Positions 16,839 to 26,195 of a stretch of 64,000 bases of DNA are shown in pieces. The translations under genes were made by a program, and so were the position numbers. The notes under the pieces are model-generated. The model was not told where the DNA came from and did not search any database. It saw nothing but the letters and a program-made list of their open reading frames with translations. The first letter of the stretch is position 1. The number at the start of each line of letters is the position of its first letter. The stretch is from positions 1 to 64,000 of the forward strand of contig WRDR01000001.1 of assembly GCA_009779745.1 (NCBI GenBank). Reading direction: 5' to 3'. This DNA comes from Alphaproteobacteria bacterium (GTDB taxonomy: Bacteria > Pseudomonadota > Alphaproteobacteria > UBA9219).

Positions 16839-18754
16839 TAATACCCCTTATCCTTCCTGTCCAGCCTTGTAGTTATATGTTCGTCGCTTTCGGCGTATTG
16901 GTATTTTTCCATGTCGGCTTCTATCATTGCCGTATAGTCCGTTGCGTTCGGATCAAATGGCACAAATTGCTGTGTGTCGTAGTCTCTGTTGGATACAAAC
17001 ATATTTTTTACACTGCTTACTAAATTTCCTATGCCTTCTTTTGCCGTGTTTATCACTCCTAGAGACGGTGCTGCTCCGTACTCGGCAGGAAGCTGCTGAT
17101 AGCTCCTCTTCATCTCTTCAAGAGTCCTTCCGTATACTTTTTCTAATTTAGACTGTGGCATAGTCGCAGGTTGGGGTATTACTTCGGGCTCTCTGACCGG
17201 CTCCGGAATCCTGCTCACCTCTATTACATGCGGCTGCGAGACAGCTCTGGGATTGTCCTTAAAAAGATTTCCCGTAGTTTCCGTATGCTCGGTATGTCCT
17301 GCTGTAGGCGGTTCTTCCTTATACGGAGTATATCCTCTTTCCGCAGTATTATTGCTGTATTCAGGCACTGCATGATGATTGTGTTCTGCGCTCTCTGTCT
17401 TTGCAGTTATAGCTTCCCTTACAACATGACTATGTTCGTGCCTCTCATGATGCGCGCGAGCCGCCTCTCTCACAGCATGGTTCTTCACTGCTCCCTGCAC
17501 ATGATGTTCATGTCCGGCTCCTGATTGTACATTTCTCTCTGCAACGGTCTTTACCGCACCGTCTGAAACTATTCCTGTCTTTTCCAGCCACAAGAGTTTC
17601 GGCAGCACATCATCTATGCGTTTTATAAGACTGTCCAACGCCCGCTTCTTCGGCAGTTCTATTGTCATAGACGGCGTTTGCGAATACAACACTGCATAGT
17701 CGCTGGCTTGCCCGTACACTGCGGACACCCGCCTTGCCATGTCCGCGCCTAATATTCCTATTCTGCTTACATATGCCTGATACAGCACTATCCTTATTCT
17801 GGGCCAGTTTATAGTTCTGTCCTCTTCCTCTGTCGTGATAGCGCGCATCTTTGCTATGCATAATGCCTTTGCCGACATCAATTCTCCCCGCAGTGCTCCT
17901 GCCGTAGCTTTTATATATGCGGCTCTTTCTTTTGCGTTCTCTATTCTTCTTCCCATTACTAAAAGTAATGCGCTGAACAAAAACACAAATGCAGATATTA
18001 GTATCTGATACCTTTCTACAAATCCGGGAATTCCTCCTGCTTCTTCCTGTGCAAAAGAGTATTCTTCTATTTGGGCTTGCTTCTGATTGGAAATCAGCTC
18101 GTTCACCAATTTCTTATCAGTCTCTGTTGTCGCCTCTTTTTTCTCTTCCGGCTCTGTTAATAAAGATAATGACGGTATAGGCAGTATAGATCTCTTAGTC
18201 TCCGGCTTGATTGCAGCCGATAATGACCATAGCCCTAATTGCCGTGTGCGTGCAGCCTGTTCTGCCGCACTATATCTGACTCCAATATCTGTTTTTTCAA
18301 TATCGCCTCTTGTTGCAACTGCCAGTCCCTGTTTCAGCAGCTCTTCTCCGATATCCTGCCCGGCTTCATTCGTACATACCGCCAGCAGTCTTCCGTCTCT
18401 GTCCCTGTCTCTGATTTTACAAGTCAGACTCTGCCCTGCAGTAAGAGTATCAAGATGACTCCTAGCCTGAGGACCGAACGTAGCGGATAACTGAGGAGGA
18501 ACTATGCCGAACAAACGCAGCTCGTACTGGTCAATATCCAGTTTTTCTCCGTCCAGTATTCTGGCTGTTCCGGAAACTTCTCTGTTAGCCGGAATAGCGG
18601 CTTTCCCGTCACTCAATGCTTTCTGATTGACCGGAACTCTGGGCATCTTCTGGGGAGGAGGAGCCTCTTGTGCAAAAGCCGCAGCCGCCATAAACAGACT
18701 AAGCCCAAATACAGAACATGCTGTAAATTTTGCCAATTCTTTTTTTCTTCTCAT
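16838..18754 (-). CDS. membrane protein with degenerate SNase-like domain and His-rich tail
   Basis: From ATG at 18754, 638 residues (a longer frame opens at 18808). Order: signal sequence (FTACSVFGLSLFMAAAAFAQ); staphylococcal-nuclease-like domain ~58-180 (ARILDGEKLDIDQYELRLFGI ... RDRDGRLLAVC ... LLKQGLAVAT); one membrane segment ~251-268; then a cytoplasmic region with a His-rich stretch at ~415-461. Of the SNase catalytic triad, both Arg positions are present (R80, R122), but the Glu of 'aPE' is Gln88. Hydrolysis is doubtful. The His cluster may bind metal. The gene follows GPP34 on the same strand. No established name known to me. Confidence 0.7.
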   Translation of the reverse strand: MRRKKELAKFTACSVFGLSLFMAAAAFAQEAPPPQKMPRVPVNQKALSDGKAAIPANREVSGTARILDGEKLDIDQYELRLFGIVPPQLSATFGPQARSHLDTLTAGQSLTCKIRDRDRDGRLLAVCTNEAGQDIGEELLKQGLAVATRGDIEKTDIGVRYSAAEQAARTRQLGLWSLSAAIKPETKRSILPIPSLSLLTEPEEKKEATTETDKKLVNELISNQKQAQIEEYSFAQEEAGGIPGFVERYQILISAFVFLFSALLLVMGRRIENAKERAAYIKATAGALRGELMSAKALCIAKMRAITTEEEDRTINWPRIRIVLYQAYVSRIGILGADMARRVSAVYGQASDYAVLYSQTPSMTIELPKKRALDSLIKRIDDVLPKLLWLEKTGIVSDGAVKTVAERNVQSGAGHEHHVQGAVKNHAVREAARAHHERHEHSHVVREAITAKTESAEHNHHAVPEYSNNTAERGYTPYKEEPPTAGHTEHTETTGNLFKDNPRAVSQPHVIEVSRIPEPVREPEVIPQPATMPQSKLEKVYGRTLEEMKRSYQQLPAEYGAAPSLGVINTAKEGIGNLVSSVKNMFVSNRDYDTQQFVPFDPNATDYTAMIEADMEKYQYAESDEHITTRLDRKDKGY

Positions 18755-18841
18755 TGTATCCCAATATCTGTTATTAACCATAATTCGCACTAGTTTACAA
18801 TTCATCATGTATAATAATACCTGAGGTCCCTATTATTATAA

Positions 18842-19564
18842 CTAAATCTCAGCCTTTTGTATAGGTTTTAATATATGCTGGCTTATCAAATCCATGCCTG
18901 CTACTTCGTGTATTCGTCCGCTTGCATTGTTCAGCTCTTCCTGATTAAAGAAGAATTTCAGCAAACCGCAGGAGTGCAGCAGCCCTGTGAACATGATGTC
19001 TCTGGAAGAGGGGACTTCTTGATCGATGAGCAAGGATTTCAGATTTTCCAAAATGAGGTCGAGGCTTTCCGTAGAAACTTTTTTAGTAGTTCTTACAGGC
19101 ATCATCCAGAAAAAAAAGTTAAAGGATGGATTATCTTTCAGCAGTCCTTTATTGGTGAGTCTTGAGATGTAGTCGTATAAAATCTGAGTACTGTCGCTGG
19201 AAATAGTATCTATCCAGTAGCCTATGGAGTACGGAGTAAGGACAGGAGCCTTGGATATTTTATCGAGAACGCTGTCCAAGACAGAATCATTAAGAGGCGT
19301 AGGATCCAGTATAAACAGCTCGTTTATATCATTGTCTATGCGGTCGGCCAGAGACAAATCCATAAGAACGGCTGCTGCAAGGCTTTTGGCGAAAACAGCA
19401 GGGTCAATGTCCCGCAAAGAGCCTGTAGAGGGCTCCAGAGCCGAAAGAACAAAAGCCTCAACAACCGACAGAGACCAGGGGTCATTTTCCCTGTCTAAGG
19501 AAAAATGATTATCCGTAGAGTCAAGAGCAGTGCTGAGATACGCATTATTTGAGTAATTAGTCAT
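18842..19564 (-). CDS. GPP34 (GOLPH3/Vps74-like) protein
   Basis: 240 residues matching the GPP34 pattern: SVVEAFVLSALEPSTGSL at the start, FAKSLAAAVLMDLSLADRID, LFILDPTPLNDSVLDSVLDKI, and the mid-region RLTNKGLLKDN. In eukaryotes the family binds phosphatidylinositol 4-phosphate and Golgi glycosyltransferases; bacterial members are uncharacterised. It lies between the SNase-like gene and the divergent waaA. The spacer of 251 bases to waaA is AT-rich with no identifiable structure beyond likely promoters. Confidence 0.7.
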   Translation of the reverse strand: MTNYSNNAYLSTALDSTDNHFSLDRENDPWSLSVVEAFVLSALEPSTGSLRDIDPAVFAKSLAAAVLMDLSLADRIDNDINELFILDPTPLNDSVLDSVLDKISKAPVLTPYSIGYWIDTISSDSTQILYDYISRLTNKGLLKDNPSFNFFFWMMPVRTTKKVSTESLDLILENLKSLLIDQEVPSSRDIMFTGLLHSCGLLKFFFNQEELNNASGRIHEVAGMDLISQHILKPIQKAEI

Positions 19565-19815
19565 GGCTTTTGAGAAATTAAAGAGAAACAGAGACTCGAC
19601 AATAAGGTAACAAAAATATTATAATAGTAAAGAATATTAATAATATAATAATATTTGAAAATTGTTGAAAAATTGGTTTAATGCGATTCAGGAGCGAATT
19701 TTGTATGCGAATCGTTTTATTATATTATACAGTAAATTACAAATAATTCTTCAAATTCTGCTTTTAATTCTCTGTGTGAAGGCAGCACGCTATAATAAGG
19801 TATGGTGCAAATAAG

Positions 19816-21096
19816 ATGATACTGGATTTATATCGGCTTTTAATATTTCTGGCTGCTCCGCTTTTGTACGCCTATATGTGGTTCAGGGTTCTCTGCGGAG
19901 AAGAGGACAGTAAGAGATTCCACGAAAAATTCGGATACACTTCCAAGAAAAAGCCGAAAGGCAAAGTCATATGGTGTCATGCCGTAAGTGTAGGCGAGGC
20001 TGTTTCTGTTCTGCAAATCATAAGAAAACTGCATGAGAGATACCCGAAATATTCTTTCGTAGTTACAACCGTTACGGTGACTGCGGCTAAGATGCTCGAA
20101 TCTAAATTGCCTCCTTATGCAATACATCAGTATGCTCCCTTAGACATCGGATTTGTTATTGATAATTTTCTAAAAAAATGGAAGCCTGTTTGCGCCATAT
20201 GGACAGAGTCCGAGATTTGGCCTAATATTCTTACTACTCTTAAAAGTAAAGAAATAAGCGTTGCTCTTGTCAACGCCAGAATGTCCGAGCCTTCTTTCCA
20301 GAACTGGTCTAAGTTTAAGCAAACTGCAAAAGAAGTCATGTCTTGTTTTTCTATCTGTCTTGCTCAGACTAAAGCCGACTTGGCGAAATTCCAAAAGTTG
20401 GGGCTAGAAAATGCAAAGTATATCGGCAATATGAAGTATTCTTCTGCTCCGCTGAAGTTTAATGAAAATGAACTTGCAAGACTGAAAAAGATGATAGAAG
20501 TCCGAAGACCGGTTTGGCTTATGGCGTCTACTCACAGAGGAGATGAGGATTTGGCGATTACCGCTCATAAGAAACTGGCTAAATTTTATCCGGAGATTCT
20601 GACTATAATAGCTCCTCGTCACCCTCAGCGCGGAGAAGAAATCGCAAGACTTTCAGAAGCGGAAGAGCTGAAAGTCGCAAGAAGATCTAAGAAAGAAGAG
20701 CCTCTGGACGATGTGAACGTATACATATTTGACACTATAGGCGAAATGGGGCTGTGCTATTCTTTGAGTCCTATAACTGTGATCGGAGGCTCGTTCAGCT
20801 CTGTAGGAGGACACAATCCTATAGAGCCTGCTCAGTTGGGCTCCGCCGTAATATTCGGACCTCATATGCAGAACTTTGCAGAGATTGAACGCGAGTTCGT
20901 ATCTGCCGGAGCCGCTGTTTCGATTTTGCCGGAACAGTTGGCAACAGCAATAGATAAATCTTGGACAGGAGACGTTCTTAGAAACAAGCAGATTAATTCT
21001 GCGAGATTGCTGGCAGACAGAAAGAGGAGCATCATAGACAACGTGATACATGAAATAGAGTCTATAATGTTTAAGCCGGAAGACTACGAGTTTTAG
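19816..21096 (+). CDS. waaA: Kdo transferase (3-deoxy-D-manno-octulosonic acid transferase)
   Basis: 426 residues, GT-B fold. Adds Kdo to lipid IVA at the inner face of the cytoplasmic membrane. N-terminal membrane anchor IFLAAPLLYAYMWF; signature HAVSVGEAVSVLQII with the catalytic Glu; TESEIWPNIL; and donor-site motif GGSFSSVGGHNPIEPAQLG with FGPHMQNF. Full length. It precedes lpxK by 71 bases, giving a small lipid A-core operon. Confidence 0.95.
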   Translation: MILDLYRLLIFLAAPLLYAYMWFRVLCGEEDSKRFHEKFGYTSKKKPKGKVIWCHAVSVGEAVSVLQIIRKLHERYPKYSFVVTTVTVTAAKMLESKLPPYAIHQYAPLDIGFVIDNFLKKWKPVCAIWTESEIWPNILTTLKSKEISVALVNARMSEPSFQNWSKFKQTAKEVMSCFSICLAQTKADLAKFQKLGLENAKYIGNMKYSSAPLKFNENELARLKKMIEVRRPVWLMASTHRGDEDLAITAHKKLAKFYPEILTIIAPRHPQRGEEIARLSEAEELKVARRSKKEEPLDDVNVYIFDTIGEMGLCYSLSPITVIGGSFSSVGGHNPIEPAQLGSAVIFGPHMQNFAEIEREFVSAGAAVSILPEQLATAIDKSWTGDVLRNKQINSARLLADRKRSIIDNVIHEIESIMFKPEDYEF

Positions 21097-21185
21097 TGTG
21101 GAGTTAAGAAGATTGATTTTTTGAATTAAGAATTATAGATTGTAAATGTTATTGATTCAGTCTAGAGATGCACGGAATGCTAAAT

Positions 21186-22172
21186 ATGAAGACGCCCAAG
21201 TTCTGGTATGATGATAGCGGAGGCAGAGTCTCTAAGGTGCTGTCGTGTCTGTTGCTGCCTGTATCGTGGTGTTTTGCTCTGGGGACGAAATTGCGCAGAA
21301 TGGCAGTGATGCCGTACAGGGCAAGCGTTCCTGTGATTTGTGTCGGAAATTTGACCGCAGGAGGAGCAGGGAAAACTCCTACAGCCATAGCACTGGCAGA
21401 GATACTGAGCGCAAACGGTGAGAAGCCTGTTTTTGTGAGCAAGGGATATAAAGGCAAAGGGGTTTTGACCAGAGTAGATGCTGAGGTTCATTCTGCCCAA
21501 GAGGTGGGCGATGAGGCATTGCTGCTGGCAAGAATAGCACCTACATGGGTTGCAGACGATATTGTTTCCGCACTTAAAGAAGCGGAGCTTAACGGAACTG
21601 TTGTGATAGTTGATGACGGTTTTCAGAATCCGGGTATAAAGTTTACGTTTTCAGTGCTGGTGATTGACGGAATGGTAGGAATCGGCAACGGAAGAATAAT
21701 ACCGGCAGGACCGCTGCGGGAGCAGGTGCGTGATGCGCTCAATAGAGCGGACGCTGTTGTTATCGTAGGGGATTCTAAGAGCAGAAAAATAAATCTGGAT
21801 ACAAAGCTGCCGATTTTCAGAGCGCATTTTGATCCCAAACTGCCGATGGGCTTTCCCAGATACGGGAAGTTTCTGGCGTTTTCCGGTATTGCAAGACCGG
21901 AGAAGTTTAAGGACTCTCTTTTGAGAGAAGGCTTGAATATAGTAAAAAATGTAGGGTTTCCAGATCATTATATGTACACGAAGAGAAATATAAAAAGATT
22001 GCGGACACAGGCTGATAAGCTGGAAGCTGTGCTGATAACGACAGAGAAAGATTTTGTCCGCCTTAGCGAAGAACTGAGAGAGAAGATTTTTGTTTTTCCG
22101 GTAAAACTTGTTTTCGATAATTCCGGTACTGAAAAAACTCTGATAGAACTTATTCGTTCAATTAGGAGTTAG
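21186..22172 (+). CDS. lpxK: tetraacyldisaccharide 4'-kinase LpxK
   Basis: Membrane-associated kinase of the sixth Raetz-pathway step, phosphorylating the 4' position of the lipid A precursor. P-loop GNLTAGGAGKTPTAIALAEIL (~residue 60), then KGYKGKG, DEALLLA and the second acidic motif VIVDDGFQNP. About 328 residues from the ATG at 21186 (MKTPKFWYDD, as in alphaproteobacterial relatives); an in-frame ATG at 21168 adds six residues with no better ribosome site. Downstream of waaA in the same operon. Confidence 0.93.
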   Translation: MKTPKFWYDDSGGRVSKVLSCLLLPVSWCFALGTKLRRMAVMPYRASVPVICVGNLTAGGAGKTPTAIALAEILSANGEKPVFVSKGYKGKGVLTRVDAEVHSAQEVGDEALLLARIAPTWVADDIVSALKEAELNGTVVIVDDGFQNPGIKFTFSVLVIDGMVGIGNGRIIPAGPLREQVRDALNRADAVVIVGDSKSRKINLDTKLPIFRAHFDPKLPMGFPRYGKFLAFSGIARPEKFKDSLLREGLNIVKNVGFPDHYMYTKRNIKRLRTQADKLEAVLITTEKDFVRLSEELREKIFVFPVKLVFDNSGTEKTLIELIRSIRS

Positions 22173-22199
22173 GAGTTGGTTCGAATTCTTCTTCCCACA

Positions 22200-22442
22200 T
22201 TATTTCTTCACCCGCCAGTTTCCTTGTTTGTCTAAACAAGCGGTGCCGTATTCTTCTTCTATCTGTCCGCCTTTGCGGACTTCGCGGGAGTATCTTTTGC
22301 AATAGGTGTCCCCACTCTTGTTCGGAGCGTCTGCATTTCTGTTATATCTGTGCATGCGTTCGCTGCCCGAATGTTTTTGGGCATAGGCATCACCTGCAAA
22401 AAGCAGCACAAAACAAGGTATAAGAAACAAAAGTTTTTTCAT
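22200..22442 (-). CDS. small secreted protein with surface-antigen-like C-terminus
   Basis: 80 residues from ATG at 22442, with a signal peptide (MKKLLFLIPCFVLLFAGDAYA). The mature end YCKRYSREVRKGGQIEEEYGTACLDKQGNWRV resembles the conserved C-terminal segment of 17-kDa/RT0821-type surface antigens, which have two Cys about 20 residues apart and a 'G.W' end. The upstream extension to 22469 is repeat-encoded (MENGKW) and unlikely to be translated. Periplasmic or outer-membrane associated. Confidence 0.7.
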   Translation of the reverse strand: MKKLLFLIPCFVLLFAGDAYAQKHSGSERMHRYNRNADAPNKSGDTYCKRYSREVRKGGQIEEEYGTACLDKQGNWRVKK

Positions 22443-22492
22443 TATCCAACTCCACTTTCCATTTTCCACTATACCACCAAGTTGTGTCTTTT

Positions 22493-23191
22493 TTAAGGCA
22501 AATCTCTTAAAATTTTGCCGTTTTCTGAGGTATTTTCTATTAAAATTCTAACATCTCGGGCTATTTTTACCGGATCTGACAAATTATCGCCTGCCATTTT
22601 CAAAAACTGCTCCTGTGTCTGCCTTGCGCTGGGAAACAGGAAATTCGGAGCCACTCCGTTTACTCTGACGTGAGACCCAAACGACTTTGCCATGTTCAAT
22701 GTCATATTCAACAACGAATCTTTGCTTTGCTTGTATGCTGAAAAATTAGGCGGCGTTTCCGTATTATCTAAAAGGTTAATTATAGAGCCTTTAGTCTTTG
22801 CCGATACTGTCTCATCATAAAACGTCTTGCTTAGTATTCTTGCTGCTTCTGCGTTAACCGCCATATGCTTTGCAATCAGTTTTTCCTGCTCCAACGGGTC
22901 TTTAACATCAGGCTCAAACACTGCCGCATTATTTACTATTCCTTTTATAGCTCCAAGCTCTTGCCATAAATACGGGACTAACTTCTTTACAGATTCCAAA
23001 TTGTTCAAATCCATTTCTAGCAAACAGCAATCTCTGCCTAAATCTTGAATCTCTTTAGCCAGACTCTTCGCTGCTTCTTCAGACGTATTATAATGCGCTA
23101 TAATATCCCAGCCGTGCCTTGCCAGCTCCAGCGAGATTTCTCTGCCAAGCCTTTTTGCCGCTCCTGTAACTAATATCCAGCCCTTATCCAT
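22493..23191 (-). CDS. short-chain dehydrogenase/reductase
   Basis: 232-residue classical SDR. Cofactor motif LVTGAAKRLGREIS, GIVNNAAVF (NNAG-like), catalytic Tyr/Lys in SAYKQSK, and NGVAPNF after it. The TGAAKRLG start resembles pteridine-reductase/FolM-type SDRs, though the specific substrate cannot be fixed. It is last in the ispD-ispF-trmJ-SDR run, 3 bases after the trmJ stop. Confidence 0.85.
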   Translation of the reverse strand: MDKGWILVTGAAKRLGREISLELARHGWDIIAHYNTSEEAAKSLAKEIQDLGRDCCLLEMDLNNLESVKKLVPYLWQELGAIKGIVNNAAVFEPDVKDPLEQEKLIAKHMAVNAEAARILSKTFYDETVSAKTKGSIINLLDNTETPPNFSAYKQSKDSLLNMTLNMAKSFGSHVRVNGVAPNFLFPSARQTQEQFLKMAGDNLSDPVKIARDVRILIENTSENGKILRDLP

Positions 23192-23194
23192 CTC

Positions 23195-23926
23195 TTACCT
23201 TTTTTTCAGTGCAGAAAGCACTCCGTGCATTGTTCTTACTTCTTGAGAAGTCATTTCTGCACGTTCGAAAATATTCATCAGATTCCTTGTAATTGACGGC
23301 TTCATGTCCGGTGCAGGAAAAAATCCGGACTCCTCCAGTGCTGTCTCGAACCTGTTGAAAAAATTCAGGTACTCCTCTTTAGCCGCCAGAGAACTGTTGC
23401 CTATATGCAGGTATTCCTCTTTCGTAGAATCCTGCGCCTGATACCACTCGTACCCTATAAGCAGCACTGCCTGCGCCAGATTCAAAGATGTAAACTCAGG
23501 ATTAAGCGGAATCGTGATTTTAGAATTCGCCAGCACCAAATCATCGTTTATAAGCCCGGTTCTTTCTCTTCCGAACAATACTGCTGTTTTTTCGCCCTTA
23601 TGCTGCCGTTCTATCATGTCGGAAGCCGCCTTCCTGGGCGTCATTATCTTCATAACCATATCATGAGTTCTTGCCGTAGTCGCATACACATATTGTATAT
23701 CCGCTATTGCTTCTTCAATCGTATCAAACACTCTTGCAGATAAAAGTATCTCATCTGCTCCGCTTGATGCCGCCAGCATTCTGTTGTGGTGGACTATGTC
23801 GAGCGGCCATTTGTCTCTGGGATTGACTATTCTAAGCTCTTTAAGCCCTGTGTTCAACATGGCTCTTGCAGTCATTCCTATGTTTTCCACCAGCTGCGGT
23901 TCCACGAGAATTATAACGGGAGCCAT
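23195..23926 (-). CDS. trmJ: tRNA 2'-O-methyltransferase TrmJ (SPOUT)
   Basis: 243 residues, SpoU/TrmH superfamily with the alpha/beta knot. PVIILVEPQLVENIGMTARAM is the TrmJ N-terminal motif; LFGRERTGLINDDL is motif 2 and IPLNPEFTSLNLAQAVLL motif 3, carrying the SAM-binding knot. It is expected to methylate the ribose of nucleotide 32 in tRNA. The C-terminal helical extension is present. Its ATG overlaps the ispF stop by one base (TGATG). Confidence 0.9.
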   Translation of the reverse strand: MAPVIILVEPQLVENIGMTARAMLNTGLKELRIVNPRDKWPLDIVHHNRMLAASSGADEILLSARVFDTIEEAIADIQYVYATTARTHDMVMKIMTPRKAASDMIERQHKGEKTAVLFGRERTGLINDDLVLANSKITIPLNPEFTSLNLAQAVLLIGYEWYQAQDSTKEEYLHIGNSSLAAKEEYLNFFNRFETALEESGFFPAPDMKPSITRNLMNIFERAEMTSQEVRTMHGVLSALKKR

Positions 23927-24429
23927 CAGAGTATTACCACGGTTGCTATTGCCTGAGCAGCTATGCCTTCGCCTCTGCCGGTAAAGCCCAGTTTCTCGGT
24001 CGTAGTAGCCTTAACGCTTACCCGTGAAGCATCTATATTCAGAGCTTCCGAGATGTGTTTTTTCATTGCTTCTCTGTGAGGCAGTATCTTAGGAGCCTCG
24101 CACATTATCACTAAATCCACATTGGATATTATGCCGTTTTTCTGAACCACTATATCCTGCGCATGTTTAAGAAAATGAGTGCTGTCTTTGCCCTTCCACT
24201 GCGGATCGGAAGGGGGAAAATGCGTGCCTATATCGCCCTCGCTTACAGCTCCAAGCAGAGCGTCCGTCAAAGCATGTAAGGCAGGGTCTGCATCGGAATG
24301 TCCTTTGCATCTCATATGATGAGGAATGCGAACGCCTCCGATAATTATCCCGCTCTCGCCGTCACTGCAAGCAACCAGCTGGTGCACGTCAAAGCCAAGC
24401 CCTGTTCTTATATCCGGAATAGTACTCAT
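23926..24429 (-). CDS. ispF: 2-C-methyl-D-erythritol 2,4-cyclodiphosphate synthase
   Basis: 167 residues, MEP isoprenoid pathway. [10 protein letters not shown] carries the first zinc ligands (D-x-H), [19 protein letters not shown] the family signature, and [11 protein letters not shown] the loop. Homotrimeric zinc enzyme. Many Alphaproteobacteria encode IspD and IspF as one fused protein; here they are two genes overlapping by 4 bases (ATGA). Confidence 0.95.
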   Translation of the reverse strand: MSTIPDIRTGLGFDVHQLVACSDGESGIIIGGVRIPHHMRCKGHSDADPALHALTDALLGAVSEGDIGTHFPPSDPQWKGKDSTHFLKHAQDIVVQKNGIISNVDLVIMCEAPKILPHREAMKKHISEALNIDASRVSVKATTTEKLGFTGRGEGIAAQAIATVVIL

Positions 24430-25145
24430 AATAATTTAACAGCCCGTTCAAGATCTTCCGGAGTAGTTATCTTAAAGTTCTCCGTGTTGTTGTTTATCAG
24501 CTTTACCGGAATGCCGTATTTTTCAGCTAAAGAAGCATCGTCAGTGAAAAGCTCCTTCACATCGTCCGGCTCCTTAGCAGCCTTTTCGTGGCACACCAGA
24601 ATATCTGCGAACCTGAACGCCTGAGGAGTTTGAGCCAGCCACAAGGAAGATCTGTCTATGGTCTCTGCTATTAGAGCATAGTCTGCGTCTTCGCTGGATA
24701 TGGACTTTTTAACGGTGTCCGTTATCTTTTGAGCCACAATGGCTCCGACAGGAGTATTAACGTCCAGAGCATTCAAGGCATCGGTAATAGCAGCCTCTTG
24801 AATCAAAGGTCGTGCGCCGTCATGAATCATGACGAAATCAGGAGGATCGGATTCTGCGAAATTTGCTGTTAAGGCTCTTAAACCATTCAGCACGCTTTCT
24901 TGTCTTGTAACTCCTCCGACTGTGTAAGGCAGTACGTCCAGTCCTTCCGCAGATTCCAGATACAAATCTACAAAAGCAGGGTTGATAACTACTTCTACAG
25001 CGTCTATAAGAGGGTGGTTAAGAAAGGCTTTGACAGTTTTTCTTAGGACGGTTTCGTCTCCTAGTTTATGGTACTGTTTGGGAATTTCTCTGTTGAATCT
25101 GGAGCCGGAGCCGGCAGCAACTATGAGAGCGGCGCAAGTTGTCAT
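24426..25145 (-). CDS. ispD: 2-C-methyl-D-erythritol 4-phosphate cytidylyltransferase
   Basis: 239 residues, third step of the MEP pathway. Nucleotide loop [29 protein letters not shown] (substrate-binding Asp/Arg), and [13 protein letters not shown] and [10 protein letters not shown] near the end. First gene of the ispD-ispF-trmJ-SDR operon, divergent from dusB across 72 bases. Confidence 0.95.
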   Translation of the reverse strand: MTTCAALIVAAGSGSRFNREIPKQYHKLGDETVLRKTVKAFLNHPLIDAVEVVINPAFVDLYLESAEGLDVLPYTVGGVTRQESVLNGLRALTANFAESDPPDFVMIHDGARPLIQEAAITDALNALDVNTPVGAIVAQKITDTVKKSISSEDADYALIAETIDRSSLWLAQTPQAFRFADILVCHEKAAKEPDDVKELFTDDASLAEKYGIPVKLINNNTENFKITTPEDLERAVKLL

Positions 25146-25217
25146 TTTGTGTACCTTATGGTATGAAATTTAAGATTTTTAAGATATACAGCAAAAATAA
25201 ATAAATAGCAAACAGAT

Positions 25218-26195
25218 ATGTATAAGCAAATTAAAATAGGAAACGTAACGTTAGAAAATCCGGTAATTCTTGCGCCGATGGCTGGAGTGACGGATCAGCC
25301 GTTTCGCAGAATGGTGCAGAAGTTCGGAGCAGGGCTTACAGTATCTGAAATGGTGGCTTCCGAGGCTATTATAAGAGAGAACCGCAAAACGCTGCAAATG
25401 GCGGCGAGAGATAGGGATAATAAAGGTCTTATGTCTGTGCAGATAGCCGGGTGTGAGCCTGATGTAATGGCAAGGGCTGCGATACTTAACGAGGAGCTGG
25501 GGGCGGATATTATAGATATAAATTTCGGGTGTCCTGTAAAGAAAGTAGTATCGGGCAATGCCGGAGCTGCTTTGATGAAGGACGAAGAGCTGGCTTCGCG
25601 TATTATGGAGGCTGTTGTGAAGGCAGTGTCGATTCCGGTTTCTGTGAAAATGAGGCTGGGGTGGGACAGTGAACACAAAAATGCGCCGGCACTGGCGAAA
25701 AGAGCAGAGTCCTTAGGCGTTAAGATGATAACAGTGCACGGACGCACAAGAGCGCAGCTATACGGAGGGAATGCTGATTGGGAGGCTGTGAAAAAAGTAA
25801 AGGACGCAGTAAAAATACCTGTCATAGTTAACGGAGACATTACGGATTTTACAAGCGCAGACAAGGCATTGTTGCTGTCCGAAGCAGACGGCGTAATGAT
25901 AGGCAGAGGCACTTACGGAGCTCCTTGGTTTATTTCTCAGGTCATGGAGTATCTTAAAGGAGGTAATCCTATGCCAACGCCGGATATAAAAGAACTGCAT
26001 GTAATTCTTTTGGATCACTTTGAAGAAATGCTCTCTTTTTACGGAGAAAGAGCCGGGCTGCGCATTGCAAGAAAGCATATAGGCTGGTATTCGAAAGGAC
26101 TTAGAGACTCTTCTGCTTTCAGGGAAAAGATTAATTCCATAGACAGTGCTGATGCTGCTAAGAGAGTTATTGATGAGTTTTTTGACGGAATTTAG
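25218..26195 (+). CDS. dusB: tRNA-dihydrouridine synthase DusB
   Basis: 325 residues, FMN-dependent reductase of tRNA uridines. LAPMAGVTDQPFRRM at the N-terminus, IDINFGCPVKKV with the catalytic Cys, VKMRLGW, VHGRTRAQLYGG and GVMIGRGTYGAPW are all in order. In Alphaproteobacteria dusB (nifR3) usually heads ntrB-ntrC-ntrY-ntrX; here the zincin gene opposes its 3' end (29-base overlap) and ntrBC are absent. Confidence 0.95.
   Translation: MYKQIKIGNVTLENPVILAPMAGVTDQPFRRMVQKFGAGLTVSEMVASEAIIRENRKTLQMAARDRDNKGLMSVQIAGCEPDVMARAAILNEELGADIIDINFGCPVKKVVSGNAGAALMKDEELASRIMEAVVKAVSIPVSVKMRLGWDSEHKNAPALAKRAESLGVKMITVHGRTRAQLYGGNADWEAVKKVKDAVKIPVIVNGDITDFTSADKALLLSEADGVMIGRGTYGAPWFISQVMEYLKGGNPMPTPDIKELHVILLDHFEEMLSFYGERAGLRIARKHIGWYSKGLRDSSAFREKINSIDSADAAKRVIDEFFDGI

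Noticed and set aside
23926-25145. Possibility that ispD and ispF are one fused IspDF protein
   Set aside because: They are in different frames with an ATGA overlap, each with its own complete start and stop; two proteins.
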